DNA from: Comamonadaceae bacterium
GTDB lineage: Bacteria > Pseudomonadota > Gammaproteobacteria > Burkholderiales > Burkholderiaceae_C
NCBI GenBank assembly: GCA_013297875.1
Contig: JAAFIW010000002.1
Coordinates: forward strand, 1-64,000
Direction: 5' to 3'
DNA: 64,000 bases
Part shown: positions 7,672 through 16,553 of the stretch, in pieces
Numbering within the stretch: position 1 is the first letter of the stretch
Layout of the letters: each line of letters opens with the position of its first letter
Translations under genes and position numbers: made by a program
Notes under the pieces: model-generated
Database searches by the model: none
What the model was told of the DNA's origin: nothing
The model's input: only the letters and a program-made list of their open reading frames with translations

Positions 7672-8166
7672 ATGAAAACAACTTTTCTCTTGTGGGAGAG
7701 CCGCTTGACCGGGCTCTCCATGCGGCTGGCCTGCGCCATGCTCGCCCTGGCCTCGGCCCTGGGCGTTTTTCAAATCCTCACCCGCTTTGTGCTGGAGCAA
7801 CCGGCTGAATGGACCGAGGTCATGATCCGTTTCAGCCTGATCTGGATGGTGTTTCTGGGCATTCCCACGGCCTTTCGCCAGGGCTCGATGGTCAGTGTGG
7901 ACGTGGTCTACCGCTGGAGCCCGCCGCGCATCAAGCGCGTGCTCGATGGCGTGGTGTGCATCGCTGCGCTGGGCCTGATTGCGGTGATTTTCTGGTGGGG
8001 CATTGACTACGCCCAGCGGGGTCGGGTGCAAACCATGATTGGCCTGGAAGGCGTGTCGATGTTCTGGGCTTATCTGGCAATGCCGGTGGGTGCGGTGTTC
8101 AGCGCTTTGGGCATTGTGGCCAATTTGCTGGATCCCCAGCGCATGGAACTGGAGACCGCGCAATGA
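7672..8166 (+). CDS. dctQ: TRAP transporter small permease subunit
   Basis: The 164-residue protein has four predicted membrane helices and the DctQ-family motif EWTEVMIRFSLIWMVFLGIP. It forms the small membrane subunit that pairs with DctM for sodium-driven uptake of the DctP-bound acid. The start at 7672 (MKTTFLLWESRLTG) is chosen because the longer frame runs through the upstream repeat cluster. It overlaps dctM by four bases (ATGA), indicating coupled translation. Confidence 0.85.
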   Translation: MKTTFLLWESRLTGLSMRLACAMLALASALGVFQILTRFVLEQPAEWTEVMIRFSLIWMVFLGIPTAFRQGSMVSVDVVYRWSPPRIKRVLDGVVCIAALGLIAVIFWWGIDYAQRGRVQTMIGLEGVSMFWAYLAMPVGAVFSALGIVANLLDPQRMELETAQ

Positions 8167-9449
8167 CCGCCATCATGATTGGAACCATGGTCTTGTGCTT
8201 TGCACTGACCGTTTCGGTGGCCGTGTCCATCGGCCTGGCATCGATATTTGGCATTCAGGCGTCCAACGCCCACATGCTGATTTCGGTCAAGGAAATGTTC
8301 AACGCCATCAACAAGTTTCCGCTGGCTGCGATCCCGTTTTTCATTCTCGCGGGCAACCTGATGGAAACCGGCGGCATCTCGCGCCGCCTGGTGGAGTTTG
8401 CCAAAAGCATTGTGGGCGGCGTGCAAGGCGGCTTGCCCATGACCTGCGTGTTGACGTGCATGATTTTTGCAGCCGTCTCGGGCTCGTCGGTGGCCACCAC
8501 CTTTGCCATTGGCGCGATCCTGGTTCCGGCGCTCATCAAGCACGGCTACCCCACGGGTTATGCCGCTGCGCTGCAGGCCACCAGTGCCGAGCTGGGGGTG
8601 ATCATTCCGCCGTCGATTCCGATGATTTTGTATGGCGTGAGCGCCGAGGTGTCGATTGGCGAGTTGTTCATTGCCGGCTTCGGGCCGGGGCTGTTGATTG
8701 GCCTGGCGTTGATGGCCTTTGTGTATGTGTATTGCAAGATAAAGGGCTGGGGCAAGACCGACGGTGAGGGCCGCCTGAACTTTGGCAAAGCGACTCTGCA
8801 GGCCAGCTGGGCACTGCTGATGCCGGTGATCATTCTGGGTGGCATTTACGGCGGTGTGTTCACACCCACCGAGGCCTCGGCGGTGGCGGTGTTTTATGCG
8901 CTGGTGGTGGGCATGGTGATTTACCGCGAAATCAAGCTGGCTGACCTGTTTGTGATTTTGCGCAAGTCCGTGGTGTCGTCAGCGGTGATCATGTTCATCA
9001 TTGCGAATGCGGGCTTGTTTGCCTTCCTGATCACACGGGCCGGTGTGCCCGACGCGATTGGTCGCTACCTGCAAGAAGTGCTGCAAAGCCCGGCGATGTT
9101 TTTGCTGGGCGTGAACGCAGCGCTGTTCTTCATTGGCATGTTCATTGAAACCAGCGCCGCCATCATCGTGCTGGCCCCCATCCTGGCACCGGTGGCGATT
9201 CACTTTGGCATTGACCCGGTGCACTTTGGTTTGATCATGGTGGTCAACCTGGCGCTGGGCATGATCACGCCGCCATTTGGTGTGAACCTGTTTGCCGCCT
9301 GCACCGTGGCGCGCATTTCGCTGGACCGGATCATTCCGTACCTCATACCGTTTGTGTTGGTGATCCTGGCCTGCCTGATGGTCATCACCTATGTGCCTGC
9401 GGTGTCACTCACGCTGCGTGACCTGGTCTATGGTGGGGTAGTCAAGTGA
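8163..9449 (+). CDS. dctM: TRAP transporter large permease subunit
   Basis: The 428-residue, roughly twelve-helix DctM-family protein contains PFFILAGNLMETGGISRRLVE, PPSIPMILYGV and ITPPFGVNLF, all typical of the transport subunit. It sits in the inner membrane with DctQ. It overlaps dctQ upstream and the glycerate kinase gene downstream by four bases each, so the transporter and the first catabolic enzyme are probably one translational unit. Confidence 0.9.
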   Translation: MTAIMIGTMVLCFALTVSVAVSIGLASIFGIQASNAHMLISVKEMFNAINKFPLAAIPFFILAGNLMETGGISRRLVEFAKSIVGGVQGGLPMTCVLTCMIFAAVSGSSVATTFAIGAILVPALIKHGYPTGYAAALQATSAELGVIIPPSIPMILYGVSAEVSIGELFIAGFGPGLLIGLALMAFVYVYCKIKGWGKTDGEGRLNFGKATLQASWALLMPVIILGGIYGGVFTPTEASAVAVFYALVVGMVIYREIKLADLFVILRKSVVSSAVIMFIIANAGLFAFLITRAGVPDAIGRYLQEVLQSPAMFLLGVNAALFFIGMFIETSAAIIVLAPILAPVAIHFGIDPVHFGLIMVVNLALGMITPPFGVNLFAACTVARISLDRIIPYLIPFVLVILACLMVITYVPAVSLTLRDLVYGGVVK

Positions 9450-10726
9450 GCGCCGTGCTGCGGGGTCAAACCCAGGCTGCACCCGAGCGCCAGATGCTGC
9501 GCAGCTTGTTTGATGCGGCATTGCAGGCAGTTGATCCGCTGCAGGTGCTGCCCCACTACCTGCCACTCAAGCCACGCGGTCGCACGGTGGTGGTGGGTGC
9601 TGGCAAGGCATCGGCCCGCATGGCGCTGGCGCTGGAGCGTGCATGGGACGGGCCGCTGACGGGCCTGGTGGTCACGCGCTATGGCCATGGCGAGCCCTGC
9701 GAGCGCATTGAGGTGGTGGAGGCCGGCCACCCCGTGCCTGACGCGGCGGGCCAAGCCGCTGCACTGCGCATTTTGCAAATGGTCGATGGCTTGAATGCTG
9801 ACGATCTGGTGATCGCCTTGATCTCGGGTGGCGGCTCCTCGCTGCTGTCGGCACCGGCCGATGGCATCACCCTGCAAGACAAGCGCGACGTGACGGATGC
9901 ACTGCTGAAATGCGGTGCCACCATCTCGCAGATCAACTGCGTGCGCCGCCACCTGTCGGCCATCAAGGGCGGCAAGCTATCGCAGCGCTGCGGTGCGGCC
10001 ACCGTTGTGACCTTGGTGGTGTCGGACGTGCCCGGCGACGACCCCCGCGTGGTGGCCTCGGGCCCTACGCTGGCTGACGACAGCACGCCGCAAGACGCGC
10101 TGCAGGTGCTCAGCCGCTTTGGCATTCAACCCCCGCTGCGGGTGTATGCCGCGCTGCGCCTGGGTTTGGTCAAGCCGCCCGCCATGCCCTTGGGCTTGCG
10201 CCATTGCAGCGTGGTTGCCACCGCGCAACTGGCGCTGGACAGCGCAGCGGTGCAAGCCCGCGCCATGGGCTTGACGCCGGTGATTCTGGGCAACGCCCTG
10301 GAAGGCGAGGCCCGCCACGTGGGCACGGTGCTGGCCGGCATGGCCCGCCAGGTAGCGGGCTTTGACCAGCCCGCCGCGCGCCCGGTGGTGCTGCTGTCGG
10401 GCGGCGAAACCACAGTAACGGTGCAGGGCAATGGGCGCGGCGGTCGCAATGTGGAACTGCTGCTCGCTCAAGCGATGGGTACCTCTGACTTACCCAATGT
10501 ATGGGGCCTGGCAGCCGACACCGATGGCATTGACGGTTCGCAGACCTGCGCTGGCGCGGTGTTTGGCCCGGACACCCTGGTACGTGGTCGCGCACTGGGC
10601 ATGCATGCGGGTGACTTTCTGGCCCGCAACGACGCCTGTAGTTACTTTGAAGCGCTGGACGACCTGGTGGTGACCGGCCCCACCCGCACCAACGTGAACG
10701 ACTTTCGCGCCACCCTCATCCTCTAA
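9446..10726 (+). CDS. ttuD: Glycerate 2-kinase, MOFRL family (TtuD type)
   Basis: The 426-residue protein has the N-terminal DUF4147 domain with GAGKASARMALALE and the ISGGGSSLLSAP loop. The C-terminal MOFRL domain follows (VLLSGGETTVTVQGNGRGGRN). Members phosphorylate D-glycerate to 2-phosphoglycerate; older annotations call them hydroxypyruvate reductase. With the downstream pyruvate kinase this gives a short route from imported glycerate to pyruvate through enolase. The start ATG overlaps the dctM stop. Confidence 0.85.
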   Translation: MSAVLRGQTQAAPERQMLRSLFDAALQAVDPLQVLPHYLPLKPRGRTVVVGAGKASARMALALERAWDGPLTGLVVTRYGHGEPCERIEVVEAGHPVPDAAGQAAALRILQMVDGLNADDLVIALISGGGSSLLSAPADGITLQDKRDVTDALLKCGATISQINCVRRHLSAIKGGKLSQRCGAATVVTLVVSDVPGDDPRVVASGPTLADDSTPQDALQVLSRFGIQPPLRVYAALRLGLVKPPAMPLGLRHCSVVATAQLALDSAAVQARAMGLTPVILGNALEGEARHVGTVLAGMARQVAGFDQPAARPVVLLSGGETTVTVQGNGRGGRNVELLLAQAMGTSDLPNVWGLAADTDGIDGSQTCAGAVFGPDTLVRGRALGMHAGDFLARNDACSYFEALDDLVVTGPTRTNVNDFRATLIL

Positions 10727-10739
10727 CCGGGCTAAAAAA

Positions 10740-12152
10740 ATGCACCGTCGAACCAAAATTGTGGCCACCCTGGGCCCGGCCAGCTCTACGGCCCAGGCCA
10801 TTGCCCAGCTGGCGCAAGCTGGTGTGAATGTGTTCCGGCTGAACCTGTCGCATGGCAGCCATGCCGAGCACCAGGCCCGGTTTCAAGCCATACGCCAGGC
10901 CGAGGCGCAGGTGGGCTGGCCGCTGGGTGTGCTGCTCGATTTACAGGGCCCCAAAATCCGCGTGGGCCGCATACCCGGTGGGCCACGGCAACTGGCTGTG
11001 GGCAGCACCGTGGTGTTTGAGGCCGACCCGCTTCCCACCGACCCCGTGGCCATTCCCTTCCCGCATGCCGACATCCTGGCCGAGCTGGAGGTGGGGCACC
11101 TGCTGATGGTGGACGACGGCAAGCTGCAACTGCAAGTGCAGTCGCTGGCACCGGGGCGCGCCACGCTGGTGGTGCAGGTGGGTGGCGTGTTGTCCGACCG
11201 CAAGGGCGTGAACCTGCCGTCGACCCGTTTGTCCATGTCGGCCCTCACGCCCAAAGACCGTGAAGACCTGGCTTTTGGGCTCGCACTGGGGGTGGACTGG
11301 GTGGCGCTGTCGTTTGTGCAGCATGCGCAAGACATCGAACAATTGCGTGAGCTGGTGGGCACGCGCGTGGGCATCATCGCCAAGCTGGAAAAACCTGGTG
11401 CCATGCAGCACCTGGAGGCCATTGCACAAGCCGCCGATGCCTTGATGGTGGCCCGTGGTGACCTGGGCGTGGAGGTGCCGCCTGAAGACGTGCCCGGCTT
11501 GCAGCGGCGCATCATTGCTGTGGCGCGCCGTTTGGGCCGGCCGGTGGTGGTGGCCACGCAAATGCTGGAGTCCATGATTGGTGCGCCCACGCCCACACGG
11601 GCCGAAGCGTCTGACGTGGCCACGGCGGTTTATCTGGGTGCAGATGCGGTGATGCTGTCGGCTGAAACTGCGGCAGGCAGCTACCCGGTGCAGGCGGTTG
11701 AAATGATGGCCCGCATCGTGGCCCGTGCGGAGCGCGACCAGCAGGAGCAGCCCACCGCCATGCCTGCCAGCACCCCCCTGACCACCCGCGCCGACGCCAT
11801 GGGCGTAGCCCTGCGTGCCGTGTGCGCGGTACAACCGTTGGCTGCCGCCGTGACCTACACCACCTCGGGTGCCAGCGCTTTGTGCGTGGCCCGGGAGCGA
11901 CCCGCCACCACGCTGATTGGTCTCACACCACACGCCAGCACGGCGCGCAAGCTGTGCCTGGTCTGGGGCGTGCGGCCCGTGCTGGCACCGCAGGCCGATT
12001 CAGTGGAAGGCATGGTGGACAACGCGGTGGCCGCTGCTGCCAGCATGAACCTGCCGCTCACCGATGCGCCTTTGGCGGTGGTGGCGGGCTTGCCGTTTGC
12101 CACGCCAGGGTCGACCAACCTGTTGCGTCTGGTGTGGCCGCAAGCTCACTGA
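10740..12152 (+). CDS. pyk: Pyruvate kinase
   Basis: The 470-residue enzyme begins RRTKIVATLGPAS, has the substrate and metal site MVARGDLGVEVPPEDVP around residue 240 and the C-terminal allosteric domain with TTSGASAL. It converts phosphoenolpyruvate and ADP to pyruvate and ATP. Its place directly behind a TRAP operon and glycerate kinase matches ttuE-type pyruvate kinases of tartrate and glycerate clusters, so it may be a pathway-specific isozyme rather than the main glycolytic enzyme. Confidence 0.9.
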   Translation: MHRRTKIVATLGPASSTAQAIAQLAQAGVNVFRLNLSHGSHAEHQARFQAIRQAEAQVGWPLGVLLDLQGPKIRVGRIPGGPRQLAVGSTVVFEADPLPTDPVAIPFPHADILAELEVGHLLMVDDGKLQLQVQSLAPGRATLVVQVGGVLSDRKGVNLPSTRLSMSALTPKDREDLAFGLALGVDWVALSFVQHAQDIEQLRELVGTRVGIIAKLEKPGAMQHLEAIAQAADALMVARGDLGVEVPPEDVPGLQRRIIAVARRLGRPVVVATQMLESMIGAPTPTRAEASDVATAVYLGADAVMLSAETAAGSYPVQAVEMMARIVARAERDQQEQPTAMPASTPLTTRADAMGVALRAVCAVQPLAAAVTYTTSGASALCVARERPATTLIGLTPHASTARKLCLVWGVRPVLAPQADSVEGMVDNAVAAAASMNLPLTDAPLAVVAGLPFATPGSTNLLRLVWPQAH

Positions 12153-12174
12153 TTCAGCCGACTAGCATTGCCCC

Positions 12175-13062
12175 ATGGAAAGTTACCAGCTTCGCACCTT
12201 TTTGGCGGTGGCCCGCCTGGGCAACCTCACGCGCGCCGCCGACCAGTTGCACCTGACGCAGCCGGCGGTGTCCAAGCAGTTGAAAGCGCTGGAAGAAGAG
12301 CTGGGCGTATTGCTGTTCACGCGCTTGCCATCGGGCATGGCGCTCACGCCGTCGGGCCAGTTGCTGCTGCCGCAAGCCGAGCGCGCGCTGCATGCAACCA
12401 CCGAGCTGCTGAATCAGGCCAAAGCCATGCGCGGCGAGGTGGCCGGCACGGTGCGGCTGGGCACCATCATCGATCCCGACTCCATCAAGCTGGGTTCGTT
12501 TTTGGGCTTGCTGTTGCAGTACTACCCGCTGATCCAGGTCAAGCTGCAGCATGGCATTTCGGGTGGGGTGATGCAGCAACTGCAAGCAGGCGAGCTGGAC
12601 TGTGGCTTTTACCTGGGCCGCGTGGCGCAGACCGGCATCGGCCATGTGCTGCTGCAAACCGTGACCTACCGCGTGGTGGCCCCGCCCCAGTGGGCCGAGC
12701 AGACCGCCGGGGCCACCTGGGCCACCTTGGGCGCTCTGCCCTGGGTGGGCACCCCGGCCCACAGCTCGCAAAACCGCCTGGTGCGCGAGATGCTGGCCGA
12801 GCTGGGCTTGCAGCCGCGCATTGCGGTGGAGGCCGACCAGGAGGCCTCGATGATCAGCCTGGTCAAGAGCGGCGTGGGCCTGTGTTTGATGAGGGATGAG
12901 TTGGCACAAACCGCCGCCCAGCAGGGTCAGGTGTTGATCTTGCCCGGCGTGCAACAGCCGTGCCCGCTGTCGTTTATTTACCCCCAGGCGCAAGCCCATA
13001 ACCCGGCCTTGCAAGCCATGCTGACGCTGATGCGCGAGATCTGGAACGTGCAGGACAGTTGA
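12175..13062 (+). CDS. LysR-family transcriptional regulator
   Basis: The 295-residue protein starts with a LysR winged helix (YQLRTFLAVARLGNLTRAAD, then QPAVSKQLKALEEELG) followed by a periplasmic-binding-like effector domain. It lies 22 bases downstream of pyruvate kinase on the same strand, unlike the usual divergent arrangement. It is the obvious candidate regulator of the TRAP/glycerate cluster; this rests on position only. Confidence 0.85.
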   Translation: MESYQLRTFLAVARLGNLTRAADQLHLTQPAVSKQLKALEEELGVLLFTRLPSGMALTPSGQLLLPQAERALHATTELLNQAKAMRGEVAGTVRLGTIIDPDSIKLGSFLGLLLQYYPLIQVKLQHGISGGVMQQLQAGELDCGFYLGRVAQTGIGHVLLQTVTYRVVAPPQWAEQTAGATWATLGALPWVGTPAHSSQNRLVREMLAELGLQPRIAVEADQEASMISLVKSGVGLCLMRDELAQTAAQQGQVLILPGVQQPCPLSFIYPQAQAHNPALQAMLTLMREIWNVQDS

Positions 13063-13066
13063 TTGA

Positions 13067-13231
13067 CTATAAGGACTTACGTTGATAACTCAATTCCGTC
13101 ATTCCCGCGCAGGCGGGAATCCACCTTTGAGAACCACAAAACCTGTTGGCCTCGCAGCCTTCGCGCCTGGATCCCCGCCTGCGCGGGGATGACAGCAAAG
13201 GGCGTTTTGTGCGTCTGCGTAAGTCCTATAG
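13067..13231. repeat. 165-bp nested palindromic (MITE-like) element
   Basis: The outer ends CTATAAGGACTTACG (13067-13081) and CGTAAGTCCTATAG (13218-13231) are inverted repeats differing by one base insertion. Inside lies a 26-bp inverted repeat (13098-13123 against 13168-13193, beginning GTCATTCCCGCGCAGG). Its arms are themselves palindromic, and its two differences are G-T compatible in RNA. GTCATTCCCGC-type repeats are widespread in proteobacteria. No gene is present. Confidence 0.7.
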
Positions 13232-13301
13232 CTAAAGGAACAGGGAGTATTTCAACGTGCAAGCGGCGCCGCAGAGCGCCTTGCTTAGTAGGAGACAAAA
13301 A

Positions 13302-14498
13302 ATGAGAGACACAACAAGCCGGATGACACGGCGACAGGTGGCGCTGGCCGCCGCACTGGGCATGGGTATGGGTATTTGGGGCCTGCCCGCGCAGGCTCAA
13401 TCTCCTGCAAAGGCGTCAAGCAGTCCAGGCGAACTGGTCATCGGCCAGGTCGCCTCCATGACCGGCAACAACGGGGCCGACCTGGGCCAGGGTTTGCAAC
13501 TGGGCTTGCGCCTGGCCTTGGCCCAAACCAACGCAGCCGGTGGCGTCAATGGCCGCAAGCTGCGCCTGGCGGTGCGCGACGACCAATACCTGCCCGCCGA
13601 AACCGTGCGCTTGACAGCCGAACTTCTGGAACAGGAAAAACCGATTGCGCTGGCTGGCTACCGCGGCACGGCCAACACGCTGGCCTTGATCAAATCGGGC
13701 TTGCTCACGCAAGCTGGCATTCCCCTGGTGGGCACGCTCACCGGCGCGCAGGAAGTGCAGGGCGCAGACAACATTTTTCATGTGCGCACCAGCTACCGCG
13801 AGGAAATCACGCAAATCGTTAACCAGCTGGGGCGTATGTCCATTGAACGCATTGGCCTCTTTTATGTGGACGACGCCTTTGGTCAGGCGGGTCGTGATGC
13901 CTTGGAGAAAGCTCTGATCGCACAAAACCGCAAGCCGGTTGCCATAGCAGCCTACGACAAGGCAGCAGACAAGGTGATTCCCACCATCGATGCTGCTGTG
14001 GCGACCCTGCAGGCGGCGCAACCCCAGGCCATCGTGATGGTGGCCGTGGGCGAGCCGGTGTATGAATTCATCAAGCGGTTTCGCATCAAGTCACAGTCCA
14101 CCCGCCTGGTGTCGCTGTCGGTGGTAGACCCGGCGGCGGTGACCCGCAAAGTGGGCAAAGAAATGGCGCACGGCATCGGCTTTTCGCAGGTGTTCCCCTT
14201 CCCTTACACCGACTCGGTGCGCGTGGTGCGCGCCTACCGCCAGCAACTGGCCACCCAGGCCCCCGAAGCGACGCCCAACTATTTCAGCCTGGAGGGCTAC
14301 ATCAGCGGCCTGGTGCTGCTGGAGGCCATCAAACGCGCCGGTGCCAACCCCACACGCGAGAAGGTGCTGGACGTTCTGTTGCGACTGCCCGAGGTGGATT
14401 TGGGGGGCTTCTTCATCAAGCTGCACCCCACATCGCACAATGGCTCGCGCTTTTCAGAGCTCACGGTGATTGGCCGTGACGGGCGTTTGACGCGGTAG
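13302..14498 (+). CDS. ABC transporter substrate-binding protein, branched-chain amino acid type
   Basis: The 398-residue periplasmic protein belongs to the LivJ/amide-binding (Peripla_BP_6) family: VIGQVASMTGNNGADLGQG, NGRKLRLAVRDD and SLEGYISGLVLLEAIKRAG. The leader MTRRQVALAAALGM carries a twin arginine and ends near PAQAQ. The start at 13302 follows GGAG at 13291. No permease or ATPase gene is nearby, so it is an orphan that may share another ABC system or act as a sensor. A near-identical piece of its 3' end recurs at 16385-16483. Confidence 0.8.
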   Translation: MRDTTSRMTRRQVALAAALGMGMGIWGLPAQAQSPAKASSSPGELVIGQVASMTGNNGADLGQGLQLGLRLALAQTNAAGGVNGRKLRLAVRDDQYLPAETVRLTAELLEQEKPIALAGYRGTANTLALIKSGLLTQAGIPLVGTLTGAQEVQGADNIFHVRTSYREEITQIVNQLGRMSIERIGLFYVDDAFGQAGRDALEKALIAQNRKPVAIAAYDKAADKVIPTIDAAVATLQAAQPQAIVMVAVGEPVYEFIKRFRIKSQSTRLVSLSVVDPAAVTRKVGKEMAHGIGFSQVFPFPYTDSVRVVRAYRQQLATQAPEATPNYFSLEGYISGLVLLEAIKRAGANPTREKVLDVLLRLPEVDLGGFFIKLHPTSHNGSRFSELTVIGRDGRLTR

Positions 14499-14499
14499 C

Positions 14500-14513
14500 G
14501 CTATTTTATTGAA
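14500..14513 (+). repeat. Left part of a short repeat split by MITE copy 2
   Basis: GCGCTATTTTATT is the head of the TAGCTGCTTGAGCA family. It resumes at 14747 on the other side of the MITE. The uninterrupted version is visible at 16471. Confidence 0.7.
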
Positions 14514-14746
14514 CCTAGAAACAGCAGTTGGACGCGCCCGAGTGGGCCGACATGGGGTGGGCTGGCAAGGCGCGACAACGACGCAGGCCCTTGCCTGCTA
14601 GGCGGAGCAACGCCGCTAGCGCACGCCAGGGCGGCTCAATTGGGTGCGTAGCGTTGTCACCCAGCTGGTGAAGTCGCTCAACGCTACAAGCGCTTGATTT
14701 CATTGGAAAAAGTTACCGGGACGAGCGGTCAACTGCTGCTTCTAGG
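14514..14746 (+). mobile_element. 233-bp MITE, copy 2
   Basis: CCTAGAAACAGCAGTTG at the left and its complement at the right (one mismatch) bound an element of exactly the same length as copies 1 and 3. The flanks are TTGAA (14509-14513) and TTGAT (14747-14751), a 5-bp target duplication with one change. It has inserted into a TAGCTGCTTGAGCA repeat. Confidence 0.85.
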
Positions 14747-14800
14747 TTGATAGCTGCTTGAGCGCTCTGGATTTGCACGTGAGTCTGTTTGGGTAAAAAA
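14747..14800 (+). repeat. Right part of a short repeat split by MITE copy 2
   Basis: TTGATAGCTGCTTGAGCGCTC continues into the tail GGATTTGCACGTGAG of the second subfamily of this repeat (tail with TGCACGT), which also occurs at 24361 and 45345. Confidence 0.7.
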
Positions 14801-14821
14801 CAGCATCTGTTGTGCGCTTTC

Positions 14822-15334
14822 CTAGCGTGCCAGTTGCGCCAAGCCGCCAAACCAGTCTTCGACGTGAAAGGAGCGGGTTAACTTGCCGTCCTGAACCGTG
14901 TGGATGTCAATGGACATCAGCTTCATGCTTTTGCCGCTGTGTGGCACACCCCGAAATGCACCTGCGGGCGTGCCCGTGGCCTCGCCGCGCACCACCACAC
15001 GGTCGCCTGACACCAACACCTCTTTGATGTCCCACTTCAAATCCGGAACGGCCTTGGTCAGGCCTGCAATGCCCTGGGCTACCTTGTCGCGGGGCGCGCA
15101 GGCTTCATTGCCGCCGCACGAGACCCAGTCGGCGCTGGTGGCTTGCAGCACCAGCGCTGCAGCATCGCGCCCGGGCGCGGCACTCAAGGCTTCGTAAAAC
15201 GGTGCAATGGCGGCGCGAGCTTGCGCCTGGGTCAGTGACTGCGCCGTCGCATTGGACACTGTGAAGCTCAGCGCAACGCCGAACAACGTAGCGTTCAGCG
15301 CACTGTGAAAGCTCAAAAGGTCTTGGGATTTCAT
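14822..15334 (-). CDS. Secreted SnoaL-like (NTF2-fold) protein
   Basis: The 170-residue protein has a signal peptide ending near SNATAQ and a SnoaL/ester-cyclase-like NTF2 fold (AIAPFYEALSAAPGRDAAAL, WDIKEVLVSGDRVVVRGEATGT, DIHTVQDGKLTRSFHVEDW). SnoaL-like proteins bind or isomerise small hydrophobic molecules; a precise function cannot be assigned. The divergent LysR gene 84 bases away probably regulates it. Confidence 0.7.
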   Translation of the reverse strand: MKSQDLLSFHSALNATLFGVALSFTVSNATAQSLTQAQARAAIAPFYEALSAAPGRDAAALVLQATSADWVSCGGNEACAPRDKVAQGIAGLTKAVPDLKWDIKEVLVSGDRVVVRGEATGTPAGAFRGVPHSGKSMKLMSIDIHTVQDGKLTRSFHVEDWFGGLAQLAR

Positions 15335-15418
15335 GAGAACTCATCTTTCGTTAAGGTTGGAAAGCGGTGATTAGCGCGGTAAAGTGGCCATGAATCAAAC
15401 AGATAATTTTCATATCTC

Positions 15419-16360
15419 ATGCATCAAATTGATCTACGCCGTGTAGACCTGAACCTGCTGGTGGTGTTTGACGTGTTGATGGCCCAGCGCAGCGTGACCC
15501 GGGCGGCACACGAGCTGGGCCGCACCCAGTCAGCGGTCAGCCACGCGCTGGGGCGCTTGCGCGAGCAGTTGGGTGACCCGTTGATGGTGAAGGTGGGCGG
15601 GCGCATGGTGCCCAGCCCGTTTGCCGAGGCGTTGGTCGATGATGTGCGCCTGATTTTGTCCAGCATTCGGCGTGTGCTGGTGCCACCTGCAGCGTTTGAT
15701 CCGGCCACAACCACGCGCAGATTTTTGGTGGCGCTGCCCGATTTGAACGACACGGTTTTTCCGCTGCTGACCCAACGCATGCGCCACGAAGCACCGGGTG
15801 CCATGGTGGAGTGGGTGACGCGGGATGAGCGCGCTGTGCTGCAGATTGCAGAAGGGCAGATCGACATGGCCCTGGTGCCCGCCGCGCAGCCGCTGCCCGA
15901 GGGCGTTGCCTATGCGGCCACCACAGCGCTGGCCTGGGCCACCTTTGCACGAAAAAACCACCCCGCCATCAAAGGCTGGGGCAAAGCGGCCTGGGCCCGT
16001 TGGCCGCATGTTGCGGTGCGGGTGGGTTTGCCAGTTGTCAGCAGCCCGGTTGATGCCGCTTCTGGCCTGGTCAAAACCCAACGCCAGGTGGCGGTGTGGG
16101 TTCCCAGTTTTTCTGCCGTGGCACCGCTGTTGGCACACACGGATTTGCTCGCCACCTTACCCATGCTGGCCATGTTTGACCGGCTGGATCGATTCGGCTT
16201 GCGTGCACTCAAAACGCCGATTCATATTGACCCGATGCCCCATCGCTTGATCTGGAGCGCCCGCTTGGCAAACGAACCGGCCTTGCGCTGGTTGCGCGGG
16301 CATGTGGCAGCCGTGATGGCCCAGGTGCTGGCTGCGGCCGATGCGGCCATGCCCAGGTAA
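15419..16360 (+). CDS. LysR-family transcriptional regulator (NodD-like)
   Basis: The 313-residue protein begins IDLRRVDLNLLVVFDVLMAQRSVTRAAHELGRTQSAVSHALGRLR when read across its first 55 residues in pieces; the NodD/NahR-type head is RVDLNLLVVFDVLM and the recognition helix is TQSAVSHALGRLR. The C-terminal effector domain is of type 2 periplasmic-binding fold. It is divergent from the SnoaL-like gene, the classic arrangement for a LysR regulator and its target. Confidence 0.85.
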   Translation: MHQIDLRRVDLNLLVVFDVLMAQRSVTRAAHELGRTQSAVSHALGRLREQLGDPLMVKVGGRMVPSPFAEALVDDVRLILSSIRRVLVPPAAFDPATTTRRFLVALPDLNDTVFPLLTQRMRHEAPGAMVEWVTRDERAVLQIAEGQIDMALVPAAQPLPEGVAYAATTALAWATFARKNHPAIKGWGKAAWARWPHVAVRVGLPVVSSPVDAASGLVKTQRQVAVWVPSFSAVAPLLAHTDLLATLPMLAMFDRLDRFGLRALKTPIHIDPMPHRLIWSARLANEPALRWLRGHVAAVMAQVLAAADAAMPR

Positions 16361-16384
16361 CGGAACCGGCTTTGCCGCAGAGGC

Positions 16385-16483
16385 CTCAAGCTGCACCCAA
16401 CATCACACAACGGCTCGCGCTTTTCACAGCTCACGGTGAGTGGCCAGGATGGACGCTTGACACGGCAAACGCTATTTTATTGA
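16385..16483 (+). pseudogene. 3' remnant of a second binding-protein gene
   Basis: In frame from 16385 the DNA reads LKLHPTSHNGSRFSQLTVSG and continues QDGRLTRQ to a stop at 16481. This closely matches the C-terminus of the ABC binding protein that ends at 14498 (LKLHPTSHNGSRFSELTVIG, then RDGRLTR). Only the last 32 codons survive. The same short repeat follows both copies, so the duplicated unit included it. Confidence 0.8.
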
Positions 16484-16531
16484 TATCTGCTTGAGCAGTA
16501 TTTACATGGGCTGACTGGCATTTTTATACTT
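16471..16531 (+). repeat. TAGCTGCTTGAGCA-type short repeat
   Basis: GCTATTTTATTGATATCTGC is followed by TTGAGCAGTATTTACATGGGC and a tail with GGCATTTTT. It overlaps the end of the binding-protein remnant and represents the empty site of MITE copy 2. Confidence 0.8.
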
Positions 16532-16553
16532 GAACGCCGCTCCAAGGCTCCAA

